Of a stretch of 64,000 nucleotides of DNA, positions 9,542 through 21,235 are shown one piece after another. Each line of letters begins with the position of its first letter. Within the stretch, counting starts at the first letter, position 1. The notes below the pieces were generated by a model. The model was given only the letters and a program-made list of their open reading frames with translations. It did no database searches and was not told the origin of the DNA. Source of the stretch: Pseudomonas sp. GM80 (GTDB lineage: Bacteria > Pseudomonadota > Gammaproteobacteria > Pseudomonadales > Pseudomonadaceae); NCBI RefSeq assembly GCF_000282515.1, contig NZ_AKJD01000052.1:1-64000 (forward strand), read 5' to 3'. The position numbers and the translations under genes were made by a program.

Positions 9542-10891
9542 ATGGATGACACGACGCTGGATCAACTCGAGGCCGCCTTGCGCGCCTCGCCGGGAAACGT
9601 CGCGCTGCTCACGCTGGTGCTCAAGGCCTGCCTTGAGCGCGGTGACCACGAGCGCGGCCTCAAGCTGGTGCCGGCCGACCTGCACCAACTGCCGGACGCC
9701 GAGGCACTGAAGCCGATCGCCGCCCAGTTGTACCTGGCCGCCGGCCAGGCTGATAAGGCCCTGAGCCTGGCGGACGGTGAGGGCGCCTCGCTGCAACTGC
9801 TGCGCGCACGCGCACTGGCCGACCTTGACCGCCTCAAGGAAGCGCTGGTCGAATACCGCGCGGCCATCAGTGCCAACCCGGCGCTGGAAGACATGGCGCT
9901 GTGGCGTCGCTTGAACGTGTCGGTGGTGGATTTCGCCGCCGGCGAAGGTCGCCCGAAGTTGCGCGTGATCTCCAACGATGACACCGACCAGGCGGAAGTG
10001 CGCCGCCTGCTGGTGCCCGACAGCGAGACCGTGACCTTCAACGACATCGGTGGTCTGGACGATCTGAAGAAGACCATCCATAAAAAGATCATCCTGCCGT
10101 ATCAGAAACCCGGGCTGTTCGAGCGCTTTCGCAAGCGCGTCGGTGGCGGTGTGCTGCTCTACGGGCCACCGGGTTGCGGCAAGACTCTGCTGGCGCGAGC
10201 GACGGCCGGCGAGTGCAAGGCGAAATTCTTCAACGTGGCGATTTCCGATGTGCTGGACATGTACATCGGCGAATCCGAGCGCAAGCTGCACGCCTTGTTC
10301 GAGCAGGCACGGGCGCAGGCTCCGGCGGTGATGTTCTTCGATGAAGTCGAGGCGCTGGGCGGCAAACGCTCGAATACCCGTGAGTCGACGTCGTCGAAAC
10401 TGGTCAGCCAGTTCCTTTCGGAAATGGACGGTTTCACCCATGACAATCACGGCGTACTGATCCTCGCCGCGACCAACGTGCCGTGGTCGGTGGATTCGGC
10501 GTTCCGCCGTCCCGGCCGCTTCGACCGCGTGCTGTTCGTGCCGCCACCGGATCGTGCCGCCCGTGAAAACATGCTGCAACTGATGGTCAAGGGCCGTCCG
10601 GTGGCGGCGGATATCGATTTCGCGTTCCTCGCCAAACACACTTCGGGCTTCTCCGGTGCCGACCTCAGTGAGCTGGTGGAAACCGCTGCCGATGAAGCCA
10701 TCGAAGCATCGATCAGCGAAGGCGCCGAGCAGCCGATCTGCGACCGTCACTTCAAGCAGGCCTTGAAAGAAGTCCGCGCGACGACGCTGGAATGGCTGAC
10801 CACCGCGCGCAACTACGCGCGCTATGCCAATGAAGGCAATCAGTACGATGAAGTGCTGGCCTTCCTCGACAAACATGGCAAGGGACGCTGA
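9542..10891 (+). CDS. AAA+ ATPase with N-terminal TPR-like region
   Basis: 449 residues. Residues 1 to about 150 look helical and TPR-like (repeated L-x-x-A-L-x-x patterns, ending LVEYRAAISANPALEDMALW). An AAA module of the CDC48/FtsH classic clade follows: Walker A GPPGCGKT (208-215), a pore-loop motif Y-I-G (241-243, in MYIGESERK), Walker B FFDE (D267, E268), and a second region of homology AATNVPWSVDSAFRRPGRFDR with the arginine fingers. A helical lid ends near residue 400. No protease or membrane domain is fused. The Y-I-G pore loop argues for a substrate-threading unfoldase. It is the first gene of a three-gene unit with TGATG overlaps to a 4-TM protein and a TPR/TM protein. Confidence 0.88.
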   Translation: MDDTTLDQLEAALRASPGNVALLTLVLKACLERGDHERGLKLVPADLHQLPDAEALKPIAAQLYLAAGQADKALSLADGEGASLQLLRARALADLDRLKEALVEYRAAISANPALEDMALWRRLNVSVVDFAAGEGRPKLRVISNDDTDQAEVRRLLVPDSETVTFNDIGGLDDLKKTIHKKIILPYQKPGLFERFRKRVGGGVLLYGPPGCGKTLLARATAGECKAKFFNVAISDVLDMYIGESERKLHALFEQARAQAPAVMFFDEVEALGGKRSNTRESTSSKLVSQFLSEMDGFTHDNHGVLILAATNVPWSVDSAFRRPGRFDRVLFVPPPDRAARENMLQLMVKGRPVAADIDFAFLAKHTSGFSGADLSELVETAADEAIEASISEGAEQPICDRHFKQALKEVRATTLEWLTTARNYARYANEGNQYDEVLAFLDKHGKGR

Positions 10892-11376
10892 TGGGTACCC
10901 AGAATATTTACCGCATTGAAGACGAGCCGCGTCCGGGCGGCCTGGCGCGGTTTGCGGTGTCGCCGTTCTGGCCGTTGCTGGCGCTGATGATGGGCGGACT
11001 GTGGTTGGGTTTACCGTGGTTCGTGCTCAACTCGGTGGCGGTGGGCAGCCCGACGCGCAAGCGTGAGTGGATCTGGGTCGGTGTCGGTGCCGTGGGCAGC
11101 GTGCTCATTGGTCTGGCCTTGATCAGCTTGTTGAACAACGGCTACCTGAGCACTCAGGCACAGATCCAGTACGCCTTGCTGGTGCTGGTGGTGTGGAAAC
11201 TCAGCGTCGGTTACGTGCTGTACACCCTGCAGAACTCGACCATCGAGCTGTACCAATATTATGGCGGCGTGCTCAATCGCTTCGCGCCGCTGGTCGCGCT
11301 CGCCGGCGCCTTCCTGCTCAAAGGGATCGTGGTCACGCTGGTGCCGGCGACCCTTTGGTACCTGGTGGTGAGCTGA
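10891..11376 (+). CDS. Small integral membrane protein of the AAA+ module
   Basis: 161 residues with a polar N-terminus (about 20 residues) and four hydrophobic helices near 26-48, 60-84, 88-112 and 130-158. I do not recognise a family. It overlaps both neighbours by one base (TGATG at each end), so its expression is coupled to the AAA+ ATPase before it and the TPR protein after it. The simplest reading is an inner-membrane anchor or substrate of that ATPase; this is inference from arrangement alone. Confidence 0.7.
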   Translation: MGTQNIYRIEDEPRPGGLARFAVSPFWPLLALMMGGLWLGLPWFVLNSVAVGSPTRKREWIWVGVGAVGSVLIGLALISLLNNGYLSTQAQIQYALLVLVVWKLSVGYVLYTLQNSTIELYQYYGGVLNRFAPLVALAGAFLLKGIVVTLVPATLWYLVVS

Positions 11377-12299
11377 TGAATACCTCCTATCTGTTGCAAG
11401 TGGCCTATCAGCGTTTGCAGTCCGGCCACAATGACGGCGCCATCGACAGTCTGCGACAACTGCTGGCCGATGACCCGGAATGTGCCGAAGCCCACGCCTT
11501 GCTGGCGCTGTGTCTGCTCAACATGCGTCGTCTGCATGCCGGGCGTCACGAAGCCTCGATGGCGCTGGCGATGGACCCGGCCTTGCCGTTGGCGCATTAC
11601 GCCGCCGCGCACATCGACATGGCCGCGCGGCAATTCAAGACCGCCGAACAGCACTTGCTGCAACTGCTCGACATGGAGCCGACGGAGCCGCGCTACTACC
11701 GCAGCCTCGCCGACCTGTTTCAACTGACCGGACGCCTGGCGCAGAGTCAGCCACTGCTGGAAAAAGCGCTCGAGCTGCAACCTGACGATCCGGCCAACCT
11801 GGTGGCGATGGCTGAATATCATCAGGCCTGTGGTCATTGGCAGCAGGCGGAAAGTTTTGCCCGCCAGGCGCTGCAGGCTGATCCCGGGCATGCCGGGGCC
11901 GTGGTGGTGCTTGGTCGTTTGCTGCTGCGCCAGGGTGATATCAACGGTGCGCGCGAACACGCGATCTGGGCCCTGCAGGAAAACGCCAGCAATGTCTCGG
12001 CGCTGAGCCTGCTGACCGCCGTCAAGGCGCGCAGCAATGTGTTCATGGGTTTCTGGTGGCGGTTCAACAGCTGGATGACCGAGCGCAGTGCGACTGGCGC
12101 GATCATTCTGTTGCTGGCGATGTTTGTGGTTTATCGCGTCACCGTGATCACCGTCACCGCCCAAGGCTACCCCGGGGCTGCCGAGGTGATTGACTGGGTG
12201 TGGCTGGCCTTCGCGCTGTATACCTTCACCGCACCGCAGATTTTCCGCCGTGCGCTGGAGAAAGAACTGACCCAGGTAAAACTTTCAAGGGAGTTCTAG
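11376..12299 (+). CDS. TPR-repeat protein with C-terminal membrane segments
   Basis: 307 residues. Residues 1 to about 220 form five or six tetratricopeptide-like repeats (for example YYRSLADLFQLTGRLAQSQP and NLVAMAEYHQACGHWQQAES). Two hydrophobic segments follow, about 248-265 and 280-295, and a short charged tail. This layout suggests a cytosolic protein-binding arm tethered to the inner membrane. The start at 11376 overlaps the preceding stop by one base. Reading frames extend further upstream, but the overlap start fits the operon pattern. Its partner is probably the AAA+ ATPase encoded two genes earlier. Confidence 0.75.
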   Translation: MNTSYLLQVAYQRLQSGHNDGAIDSLRQLLADDPECAEAHALLALCLLNMRRLHAGRHEASMALAMDPALPLAHYAAAHIDMAARQFKTAEQHLLQLLDMEPTEPRYYRSLADLFQLTGRLAQSQPLLEKALELQPDDPANLVAMAEYHQACGHWQQAESFARQALQADPGHAGAVVVLGRLLLRQGDINGAREHAIWALQENASNVSALSLLTAVKARSNVFMGFWWRFNSWMTERSATGAIILLLAMFVVYRVTVITVTAQGYPGAAEVIDWVWLAFALYTFTAPQIFRRALEKELTQVKLSREF

Positions 12300-12301
12300 G
12301 A

Positions 12302-12322
12302 CGCCGGGCCTTGCGCCCGGCG
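12302..12322. other. GC-rich hairpin after the TPR gene
   Basis: CGCCGGGC and GCCCGGCG pair across a five-base loop directly after the stop of the TPR gene. There is no T-run on either side, so it is at best a stabilising or weak terminating structure. Confidence 0.4.
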
Positions 12323-12406
12323 CTCCGCTCGCTGACCTGATGCCCGGCAGTGTCTTGCCGCTTCAGCGCCGTTAAACTAGCGACATTCATTGGAGAGTGT
12401 TCAAAC

Positions 12407-12667
12407 ATGTCGTCTTTTGCCGAAATGATCAAAAACATCACCCCGGACATCTACGAGAGCCTGAAACTGGCCGTGGAAATCGGTAAGTGGTCCGACGGTG
12501 GCAAGCTCACCGCCGAGCAGCGCGAGCTGTCGTTGCAGGCGATGATCGCCTGGGAAATCCAGAACCTGCCTGAAGACCAGCGCACCGGTTACATGGGCCC
12601 GCAAGAGTGTGCGTCGAAGTCGATCGAAGTGCCGAACATCCTGTTCAAGTCGGACGCTATCCATTGA
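12407..12667 (+). CDS. yeaC: YeaC family protein (DUF1315)
   Basis: An 86-residue soluble protein of the DUF1315/YeaC family, recognisable by FAEMIKNITPDIYESLKLAVEIGKW and by the C-terminal TGYMGPQECASKS. Function is unknown across the family. It has its own probable promoter region in the 107 bases after the TPR gene and overlaps the start of the DUF2797 gene by four bases. In pseudomonads this pair commonly sits upstream of pepN, as here. Confidence 0.85.
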   Translation: MSSFAEMIKNITPDIYESLKLAVEIGKWSDGGKLTAEQRELSLQAMIAWEIQNLPEDQRTGYMGPQECASKSIEVPNILFKSDAIH

Positions 12668-13494
12668 TCGAGATTGGCCGCGGTGCAATCAGCAAAATGT
12701 CGGCGCGCCTCGACGGGCCGAACGTGCAATACGCGTTTCGTCTGGATGACGTCGAGGTGCCGGTCAACCCCATGATCGGCACGACGGTGCGTCTGGAATA
12801 CCTGGGGGCGATCCACTGCACCCATTGTGGGCGTAAGACCAAAACCAGTTTCAGTCAGGGCTATTGCTACCCGTGCATGACCAAACTGGCGCAGTGCGAC
12901 CTGTGCATCATGAGCCCGGAGCGTTGCCACTATGACGCCGGCACGTGCCGCGATCCGGTGTGGGGCGAGCAGTTCTGCATGACCGATCATGTGGTTTACC
13001 TGTCCAATTCGTCGGGCGTCAAGGTTGGCATCACCCGTGCAACGCAACTGCCGACCCGCTGGATCGATCAGGGCGCGTGTCAGGCCTTGCCGATCATGCG
13101 CGTGTCGACGCGGCAGCAGTCGGGCTTCGTCGAAGACCTGTTTCGCAGTCAGGTCGCGGATAAAACCAACTGGCGGGCATTGCTCAAGGGCGATGCAGCG
13201 GCGGTGGATCTGGCGCAGGTGCGCGATCAACTGTTCGACAGCTGCGCCGAAGGCTTGCTGGCTTTGCAACAGCGATTCGGCCTACAGGCAATTCAGACGA
13301 TTCCCGACGTGCAACCGCTGGAAATCCGCTATCCGATCGAGCAATACCCGGCCAAAATCGTCAGCTTCAACCTGGACAAGAACCCGATTGCCGAAGGCAC
13401 GTTGATGGGGATCAAAGGCCAGTACCTGATCTTCGACACCGGCGTCATCAACATTCGCAAGTACACGGCTTATCAACTCGCCGTGCATCAATAA
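12664..13494 (+). CDS. DUF2797 family cysteine-rich protein
   Basis: 276 residues if translation begins at the TTG overlapping the yeaC stop (TTGA); the alternative ATG at 12697 would shorten it by 11. The TTG start keeps the family N-terminus IEIGRGAISKM. The conserved features are CTHCGRKTKTSFSQGYCYPC and further cysteines in CDLC and CHYDAGTC. These make a probable zinc site near residues 45-90, followed by KVGITRATQLPTRWIDQGA, which resembles a GIY-YIG-like strand arrangement. Function is unknown. It is coupled to yeaC and ends ten bases before pepN. Confidence 0.8.
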   Translation: MIEIGRGAISKMSARLDGPNVQYAFRLDDVEVPVNPMIGTTVRLEYLGAIHCTHCGRKTKTSFSQGYCYPCMTKLAQCDLCIMSPERCHYDAGTCRDPVWGEQFCMTDHVVYLSNSSGVKVGITRATQLPTRWIDQGACQALPIMRVSTRQQSGFVEDLFRSQVADKTNWRALLKGDAAAVDLAQVRDQLFDSCAEGLLALQQRFGLQAIQTIPDVQPLEIRYPIEQYPAKIVSFNLDKNPIAEGTLMGIKGQYLIFDTGVINIRKYTAYQLAVHQ

Positions 13495-13504
13495 GGACTC
13501 CAGC

Positions 13505-16162
13505 ATGCGCACCGAACAACCGAAGATGATTTACCTGAAGGACTATCAGGCGCCCGAGTACCTGATCGACGAAACACACCTGACCTTCGAGTTGTTCGAG
13601 GATCACAGCCTGGTGCACGCGCAGTTGGTCATGCGCCGCAACCCGGCGCGTGGCCCGGGCCTGCCGCCGCTGGTGCTCGACGGCCAGCAGCTGGAACTGC
13701 TTTCGGTGACCCTGGCCGATCAGGAGCTTGGCGCCGCTGACTATCAATTGTCCGAAAACCACCTGACCCTGCAGCCGACCGCCGAAACCTTCACGGTCGA
13801 CACCAGCGTCAAGATCCACCCGGAAACCAACACTGCGCTGGAAGGCTTGTACAAGTCCGGCACGATGTTCTGCACCCAGTGCGAGGCCGAAGGCTTCCGC
13901 AAGATCACCTATTACCTCGACCGCCCGGACGTGATGAGCAAGTTCACCACCACCGTGGTCGCCGAACAGCACAGCTATCCGGTGCTGCTCTCCAACGGCA
14001 ACCCGATTGCCTCGGGCCCGGGCGAAGACGGCCGGCACTGGGCGACGTGGGAAGACCCGTTCATGAAACCGGCGTACCTGTTCGCGCTGGTGGCCGGTGA
14101 TTTGTGGTGCGTCGAAGACACCTTCACCACCATGACTGAGCGCAACGTCGCGCTGCGCATCTACGTCGAGCCGGAAAACATCGACAAGTGCCAGCACGCG
14201 ATGAACAGCCTGAAGAAGTCGATGCGCTGGGACGAAGAGGTTTACGGTCGCGAGTACGATCTGGACATCTTCATGATCGTCGCCGTCAACGACTTCAACA
14301 TGGGCGCGATGGAGAACAAGGGCCTCAACATCTTCAACTCCAGCGCCGTGCTCGCTCGCGCCGAAACCGCCACCGACGCTGCCCACCAGCGCGTCGAGGC
14401 GATCGTTGCCCACGAATACTTCCACAACTGGTCGGGCAACCGCGTGACCTGCCGCGACTGGTTCCAATTGTCGCTGAAGGAAGGTTTCACGGTGTTCCGT
14501 GATTCCGGCTTCTCCGCCGACATGAACTCGGCCACGGTCAAGCGCATTCAGGACGTGGCTTACCTGCGTACCCACCAGTTCGCCGAAGATGCAGGTCCCA
14601 TGGCCCACGCCGTGCGCCCGGACAGCTTCATCGAGATTTCCAACTTCTACACCCTCACCGTGTACGAAAAGGGCTCGGAAGTGGTCGGCATGATCCACAC
14701 CTTGCTCGGCGCCGAAGGCTTCCGTAAGGGCAGCGATCTGTACTTCGATCGCCATGACGGCCAGGCCGTGACCTGCGACGATTTCATCAAAGCGATGGAA
14801 GATGCCAACGGTGTCGACCTGACCCAGTTCAAGCGCTGGTACAGCCAAGCCGGCACGCCGCGTCTGGCGGTGAGCGAGTCTTACGACGCTGCGGCGAAAA
14901 CCTACAGCCTGACCTTCCGCCAGAGCTGCCCGGAAACCCCGGACAAAGTTGAAAAACTGCCGTTCGTGATTCCGGTCGAGTTGGGTCTGCTGGACAGCCA
15001 AGGCAACGAAATTGCCCTGCGTCTGAGCGGCGAAGCATCGGCGCAAGGCACCACCCGCGTGATTTCGGTGACCGAAGCCGAGCAGACCTTCACCTTCGTC
15101 GACATCGCTGAACAGCCGCTGCCATCGCTGCTGCGCGGCTTCTCGGCGCCGGTGAAACTGAGCTTCCCGTACAACCGTGATCAATTGATGTTCCTGATGC
15201 AGCACGACAGCGACGGTTTCAACCGCTGGGATGCTGGCCAGCAATTGTCGGTACAGGTGCTGCAAGAGCTGATCGCTCAGCAACAGAAGGGCGAGAGCCT
15301 GAAGCTCGATCCGCGTCTGGTCTCGGCACTGCGCACGGTGCTGTCGGACGAATCGCTGGATCAGGCGATGGTTGCCGAGATGCTTTCGCTGCCGGGTGAG
15401 GCGTACCTCACGGAAATCAGCGAAGTGGCGGATGTTGATGCGATCCATATCGCCCGTGAGTTCGCGCGCAAGCAATTGTCGGAAGGGTTGTTCGAGGCGC
15501 TGTGGCTGCGTTATCAGGCCAATCGTGACCTGTCCAAGCAAACCCCGTACGTGGCCGAGGCCGAGCATTTTGCCCGTCGCGCGCTGCAGAACATTGCGCT
15601 GTCTTATCTGATGCTCAGCGGCAAGCCAGAAGTGTTGGCGGTGGCGCTGGAGCAATTCGAAGCGGCTGACAACATGACCGAGCGTTTGACCGCGTTGGCG
15701 GTGTTGGTCAACTCGCCATTCGAAGAGCAGAAAGCACTGGCGCTGGCCAGTTTTGCCGAGCACTTCAAGGATAACCCGCTGGTCATGGATCAATGGTTCA
15801 GCGTGCAGGCCGGCAGCACTTTGCCGGGCGGTCTGGAGCGTGTGAAAGCGCTGATGCAGCACCCGGCGTTCAACATCAAGAACCCGAACAAGGTGCGTGC
15901 GCTGGTCGGTGCGTTTGCCGGGCAGAACCTGATCAACTTCCATGCGGCGGATGGTTCGGGTTATCGCTTCCTCGCGGATCTGGTGATTGAGTTGAACGGG
16001 TTCAACCCGCAAATCGCTTCTCGCCAATTGGCACCGCTGACGCGCTGGCGCAAATATGACAGCGCCCGTCAGGCGTTGATGAAAGCTGAGCTGGAGCGGA
16101 TCCGGGCGTCGGGACAGTTGTCGAGTGATGTATACGAAGTGGTGAGCAAGAGCTTGGCGTAA
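13505..16162 (+). CDS. pepN: Aminopeptidase N
   Basis: An 885-residue M1 metallopeptidase that removes N-terminal residues from peptides in the cytoplasm. The exopeptidase motif GAMEN is at 267-271 and the zinc motif HEYFH at 303-307, with the second-shell glutamate in LKEGFTVFRD. The C-terminal half is the long helical DUF3458 domain typical of the gammaproteobacterial enzyme. Length matches E. coli PepN (870). AAGGA eight bases before the ATG fixes the start. It is the last gene of the rightward string; a REP-like hairpin follows before the convergent katG. Confidence 0.96.
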   Translation: MRTEQPKMIYLKDYQAPEYLIDETHLTFELFEDHSLVHAQLVMRRNPARGPGLPPLVLDGQQLELLSVTLADQELGAADYQLSENHLTLQPTAETFTVDTSVKIHPETNTALEGLYKSGTMFCTQCEAEGFRKITYYLDRPDVMSKFTTTVVAEQHSYPVLLSNGNPIASGPGEDGRHWATWEDPFMKPAYLFALVAGDLWCVEDTFTTMTERNVALRIYVEPENIDKCQHAMNSLKKSMRWDEEVYGREYDLDIFMIVAVNDFNMGAMENKGLNIFNSSAVLARAETATDAAHQRVEAIVAHEYFHNWSGNRVTCRDWFQLSLKEGFTVFRDSGFSADMNSATVKRIQDVAYLRTHQFAEDAGPMAHAVRPDSFIEISNFYTLTVYEKGSEVVGMIHTLLGAEGFRKGSDLYFDRHDGQAVTCDDFIKAMEDANGVDLTQFKRWYSQAGTPRLAVSESYDAAAKTYSLTFRQSCPETPDKVEKLPFVIPVELGLLDSQGNEIALRLSGEASAQGTTRVISVTEAEQTFTFVDIAEQPLPSLLRGFSAPVKLSFPYNRDQLMFLMQHDSDGFNRWDAGQQLSVQVLQELIAQQQKGESLKLDPRLVSALRTVLSDESLDQAMVAEMLSLPGEAYLTEISEVADVDAIHIAREFARKQLSEGLFEALWLRYQANRDLSKQTPYVAEAEHFARRALQNIALSYLMLSGKPEVLAVALEQFEAADNMTERLTALAVLVNSPFEEQKALALASFAEHFKDNPLVMDQWFSVQAGSTLPGGLERVKALMQHPAFNIKNPNKVRALVGAFAGQNLINFHAADGSGYRFLADLVIELNGFNPQIASRQLAPLTRWRKYDSARQALMKAELERIRASGQLSSDVYEVVSKSLA

Positions 16163-16214
16163 CCCGATCTAAAAACAATCCCACAGGTTTTTGCGTCACC
16201 AACTCATCGCGTTC

Positions 16215-16301
16215 TGTAGGAGCTGACGAGTGCAACGAGGCTGCGATCTTTTGATTTTGATGTTAAAGATCAAAAGATCGCAGCGTGCCGCAGCTCCTAC
16301 A
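16215..16301. repeat. REP-like inverted repeat (family A)
   Basis: TGTAGGAGCTGACGAG and GCGTGCCGCAGCTCCTACA form the outer arms; an inner pair is GATCTTTTGAT / ATCAAAAGATC. It lies between the convergent pepN and katG genes and could serve as the transcript end for both. Confidence 0.85.
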
Positions 16302-16312
16302 TGTTTCAGGTT

Positions 16313-18667
<2,355 letters not shown>

Positions 18668-18721
18668 CTAATAGGCCGACTGATGGACGCTGATAGGCAA
18701 AGTCTTTTATTGCTCTGCATG

Positions 18722-18806
18722 TGTAGGCGCTGCCGAAGGCTGCGATCTTTTGATTTTGAATAATCATCAGGATCAACAGATCGCAGCCTTCGACAGCTCT
18801 TGTACA
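18722..18806. repeat. REP-like inverted repeat (family A, diverged)
   Basis: TGTAGGCGCTGCCGAAGGCTG and GCAGCCTTCGACAGCTCTTG pair with several mismatches, so this is a decayed family A copy. It lies between katG and the 3' end of the sulfatase-fold gene. Confidence 0.75.
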
Positions 18807-18808
18807 AG

Positions 18809-21019
18809 TCAGGTGGATTGGGCGGTATCGTCGTCGGGCACGTCGTCAAGCATGTCCTCCTGCCCCGGCAATTCAGTGACCACACTGAAGTCCGTCACTT
18901 CGACGGCGCCCAGGCCGTAACCCAGCAAATGGAAGGAAAACGCCTTGCGCTCCTTCGGATTGTCGAAGCTGAAGTTCATCTCCAGTGGCTGTTCGGCAGT
19001 CGCCACCATTTCCTGCGGCAAACCAATCTGCACGTCCTGTTCAAACTCCTTGGCCTTGAGTTGAATGTACGCTGCTTGCTGCGGATCAACCGAGCGCACG
19101 GTCAGGCGCACGCGGGTGTGCGAGCCCTTGGGCATTTCCAGATACTGCGCACCGATTAGGTTGTCGGCCCAGTCGTCCTTGATCTGCGCCTGCAGCGGGA
19201 TGACGTTGGTGCTGCCGAACTGGTAGCGGTGATTGAGCGGGGTGCGCAGCAGCGACAGGTCCAGCGCGTTGGCGCGGGCGGCGATCTGGCGGGCCGGGTG
19301 ACCGCTATAGTTGCCCTTGTACGTAGCGCTTTCAGCGATGAAACCGGCGCTTTCGTAATAACGGCAACGGCGCGGCATGTCGCATTCGGCGAAGATCCCC
19401 TGACCGTTGTGATAGCGCAGTTTGCCGTTGGTGAACGACATGATCTCGCGGCCAGTCTCGTAGTCGCGGAACAACGAACGACCGCTCAGCGCGGTCGGAA
19501 CCGGCAGGTCGAAATAGTCGAGAATTGACGTGCTCAAGTCGATGTGGCCATACACGCCTTTGTTCAGCCGTGGCAGTTGCTCGTGCTCCGGCGCCAGCGT
19601 CAGGTTGAAACCCCAGGAGGAGGCGAGGCGAACGCCATCGATGCCATGGGATTCATCCGAAGTAATCACCACCAGCGTGTCTTTCAACACGCCTTGGCGT
19701 TCGAGACCGCTGAGGAACTGCTCCAGCGCGTCGTCGAGGTAGCCGACGGCGGCTTGCTTGGGCGTTTCATAACGCTCCAGATAGTCTTCCGGTGCGGAGT
19801 AGGGCTGGTGCGTGCCCACGGTCAGCAGCGTCAGCATCCACGGTTTTTTCTGTTTTTTCAGTTGGCCGACATAGTCCAGCGCACCCTCGAAGAAGGCCTT
19901 GTCGTCCTTGCCCCAAGGGAATTCCAGATAGTTGCTGTTGGTGAACCATTCAAGACCGTGTGTCGCATCGAAACCGATGTGCGGCATGATCTTGTCTTTG
20001 GCCATGAAGCGCAGCCCGGCACCTTGCAGGTAGTGGGTGCTGAAACCGTGTTCACGCAATTGCGCCGGCAGGCACGCTTGATTGCGTTCGTTGAGGGTGA
20101 GCATTTCCACGCCTTTGGGCGTGCCGTTGTTGAGCTTGTCGTAATCGCCGCAAAGCATCGCGTACAGACCGCGAATGGTCTGGTGCGTGTGCAGCACGTA
20201 ATCGGGGGTGTTCATGCCGCGCTCGGCCCAGCGGCTGAGGTTGGGCATCAGGTCTTCCTGATAATGGCTGCCGATGGCTTCGCGATTGGCGCGGATGTAG
20301 GCGCCGGGAATGCCTTCCAGCGCAATGATCAACACATTGCGCGCCTGACCCGGCGCCGCCAGCAGTTTCTGGCCGTTGAGGTCGACATCGGTCAGCCCGG
20401 TCATGACCGGCGCAGGTTCTTCGACATCGCCGTCCAGCCATTCCTCGGCGCGGATCTGCAGATCCGCGACTTCGCTGGCCATCAGTTGATGCGGCAGGTT
20501 GTAGGCGCGCCAAGGATCAGCCTCGCTCGGCCAGAGGTTCTGCACGCCCCAATGAGCGGCGAACAACACCAGCGGCGCGCTCCAGAGCGCACGCGGCAGG
20601 GCTGGGCGCGCCTTACCGCGCGCGGTGACTTGCGTCAGCAGCCAGAACAGCAGGGCCAGCAGCAGCGTGAGGCCCAGCGCCGGATGGGCGAGGCCGCCGC
20701 CGGTGGAGTTTTCGACGAATTGCGGATCGATCAGGTAGTGAATGTCGGAAGGCGTCGGCAGACGCCCGACCGCGCTGACCAGTTCGGCGGTCGCCACCGC
20801 CAGCAGGCCCCAGAACAGCAAGACCGGTAGCGCCAGCCACCACGCCCGGCGATGCAGCAACACAATCAACAGGCTGCCGATGGCCAAGTCTGACAAATAG
20901 CCCAACGGCGTCGACCAACCCAGCGCCGCGCGCAGGCACACCGGCACGATCAGCACCAGGAGAGTCAGCGAAAAGAGGCGGGCAGACGGCCGCCGTAACC
21001 GGTTAAAAAGAGCGCTCAC
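18809..21019 (-). CDS. LTA synthase-like membrane protein (sulfatase fold)
   Basis: 736 residues: about five membrane helices in the first 165 residues, then a large periplasmic alkaline-phosphatase/sulfatase-fold domain (about 225-530) and a beta-rich C-terminal region. Metal-site residues fit the family: E235 in IIALEGIPGAY, a candidate nucleophile T281 in HTHQTIRGLYAMLCG, and the VITSDESHGIDG D/H motif. Family members transfer phosphoglycerol or phosphoethanolamine from lipids to glycans or lipid A. Gram-negative relatives include OpgB-type enzymes, but the acceptor here is unknown. Monocistronic; the downstream end is a decayed REP-like hairpin. Confidence 0.8.
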   Translation of the reverse strand: MSALFNRLRRPSARLFSLTLLVLIVPVCLRAALGWSTPLGYLSDLAIGSLLIVLLHRRAWWLALPVLLFWGLLAVATAELVSAVGRLPTPSDIHYLIDPQFVENSTGGGLAHPALGLTLLLALLFWLLTQVTARGKARPALPRALWSAPLVLFAAHWGVQNLWPSEADPWRAYNLPHQLMASEVADLQIRAEEWLDGDVEEPAPVMTGLTDVDLNGQKLLAAPGQARNVLIIALEGIPGAYIRANREAIGSHYQEDLMPNLSRWAERGMNTPDYVLHTHQTIRGLYAMLCGDYDKLNNGTPKGVEMLTLNERNQACLPAQLREHGFSTHYLQGAGLRFMAKDKIMPHIGFDATHGLEWFTNSNYLEFPWGKDDKAFFEGALDYVGQLKKQKKPWMLTLLTVGTHQPYSAPEDYLERYETPKQAAVGYLDDALEQFLSGLERQGVLKDTLVVITSDESHGIDGVRLASSWGFNLTLAPEHEQLPRLNKGVYGHIDLSTSILDYFDLPVPTALSGRSLFRDYETGREIMSFTNGKLRYHNGQGIFAECDMPRRCRYYESAGFIAESATYKGNYSGHPARQIAARANALDLSLLRTPLNHRYQFGSTNVIPLQAQIKDDWADNLIGAQYLEMPKGSHTRVRLTVRSVDPQQAAYIQLKAKEFEQDVQIGLPQEMVATAEQPLEMNFSFDNPKERKAFSFHLLGYGLGAVEVTDFSVVTELPGQEDMLDDVPDDDTAQST

Positions 21020-21235
21020 AAAAAAGACCTTCCAGCCATTAAAACGTCATAAAAGTGTGCGCGATGATACCAAGGGTGAGCGGTCTGATCGTCTTTTAAA
21101 ACAATTGGGTGATCTGGTTTTGGCAGGTGCTGGATGGCTTGCAGCCCTGAGTGGCTCTCGTCTGCCTCGGCAATTGGCGATATTGCTGTCGATGGTTTTA
21201 TTGTTTCAGGCTGTTTAACCCGTACCCAAATCTCC

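Noticed and set aside
9481..9549. Tiny open frame between the phosphoesterase and the AAA+ gene
   Set aside because: Only 22 codons, no family resemblance; it just bridges the gap and overlaps the AAA+ start.
13448..16027. 859-codon minus-strand open frame opposite pepN
   Set aside because: Shadow of pepN: His/Arg/Gln-rich translation without domains and no ribosome site, while pepN on the other strand is unmistakable.
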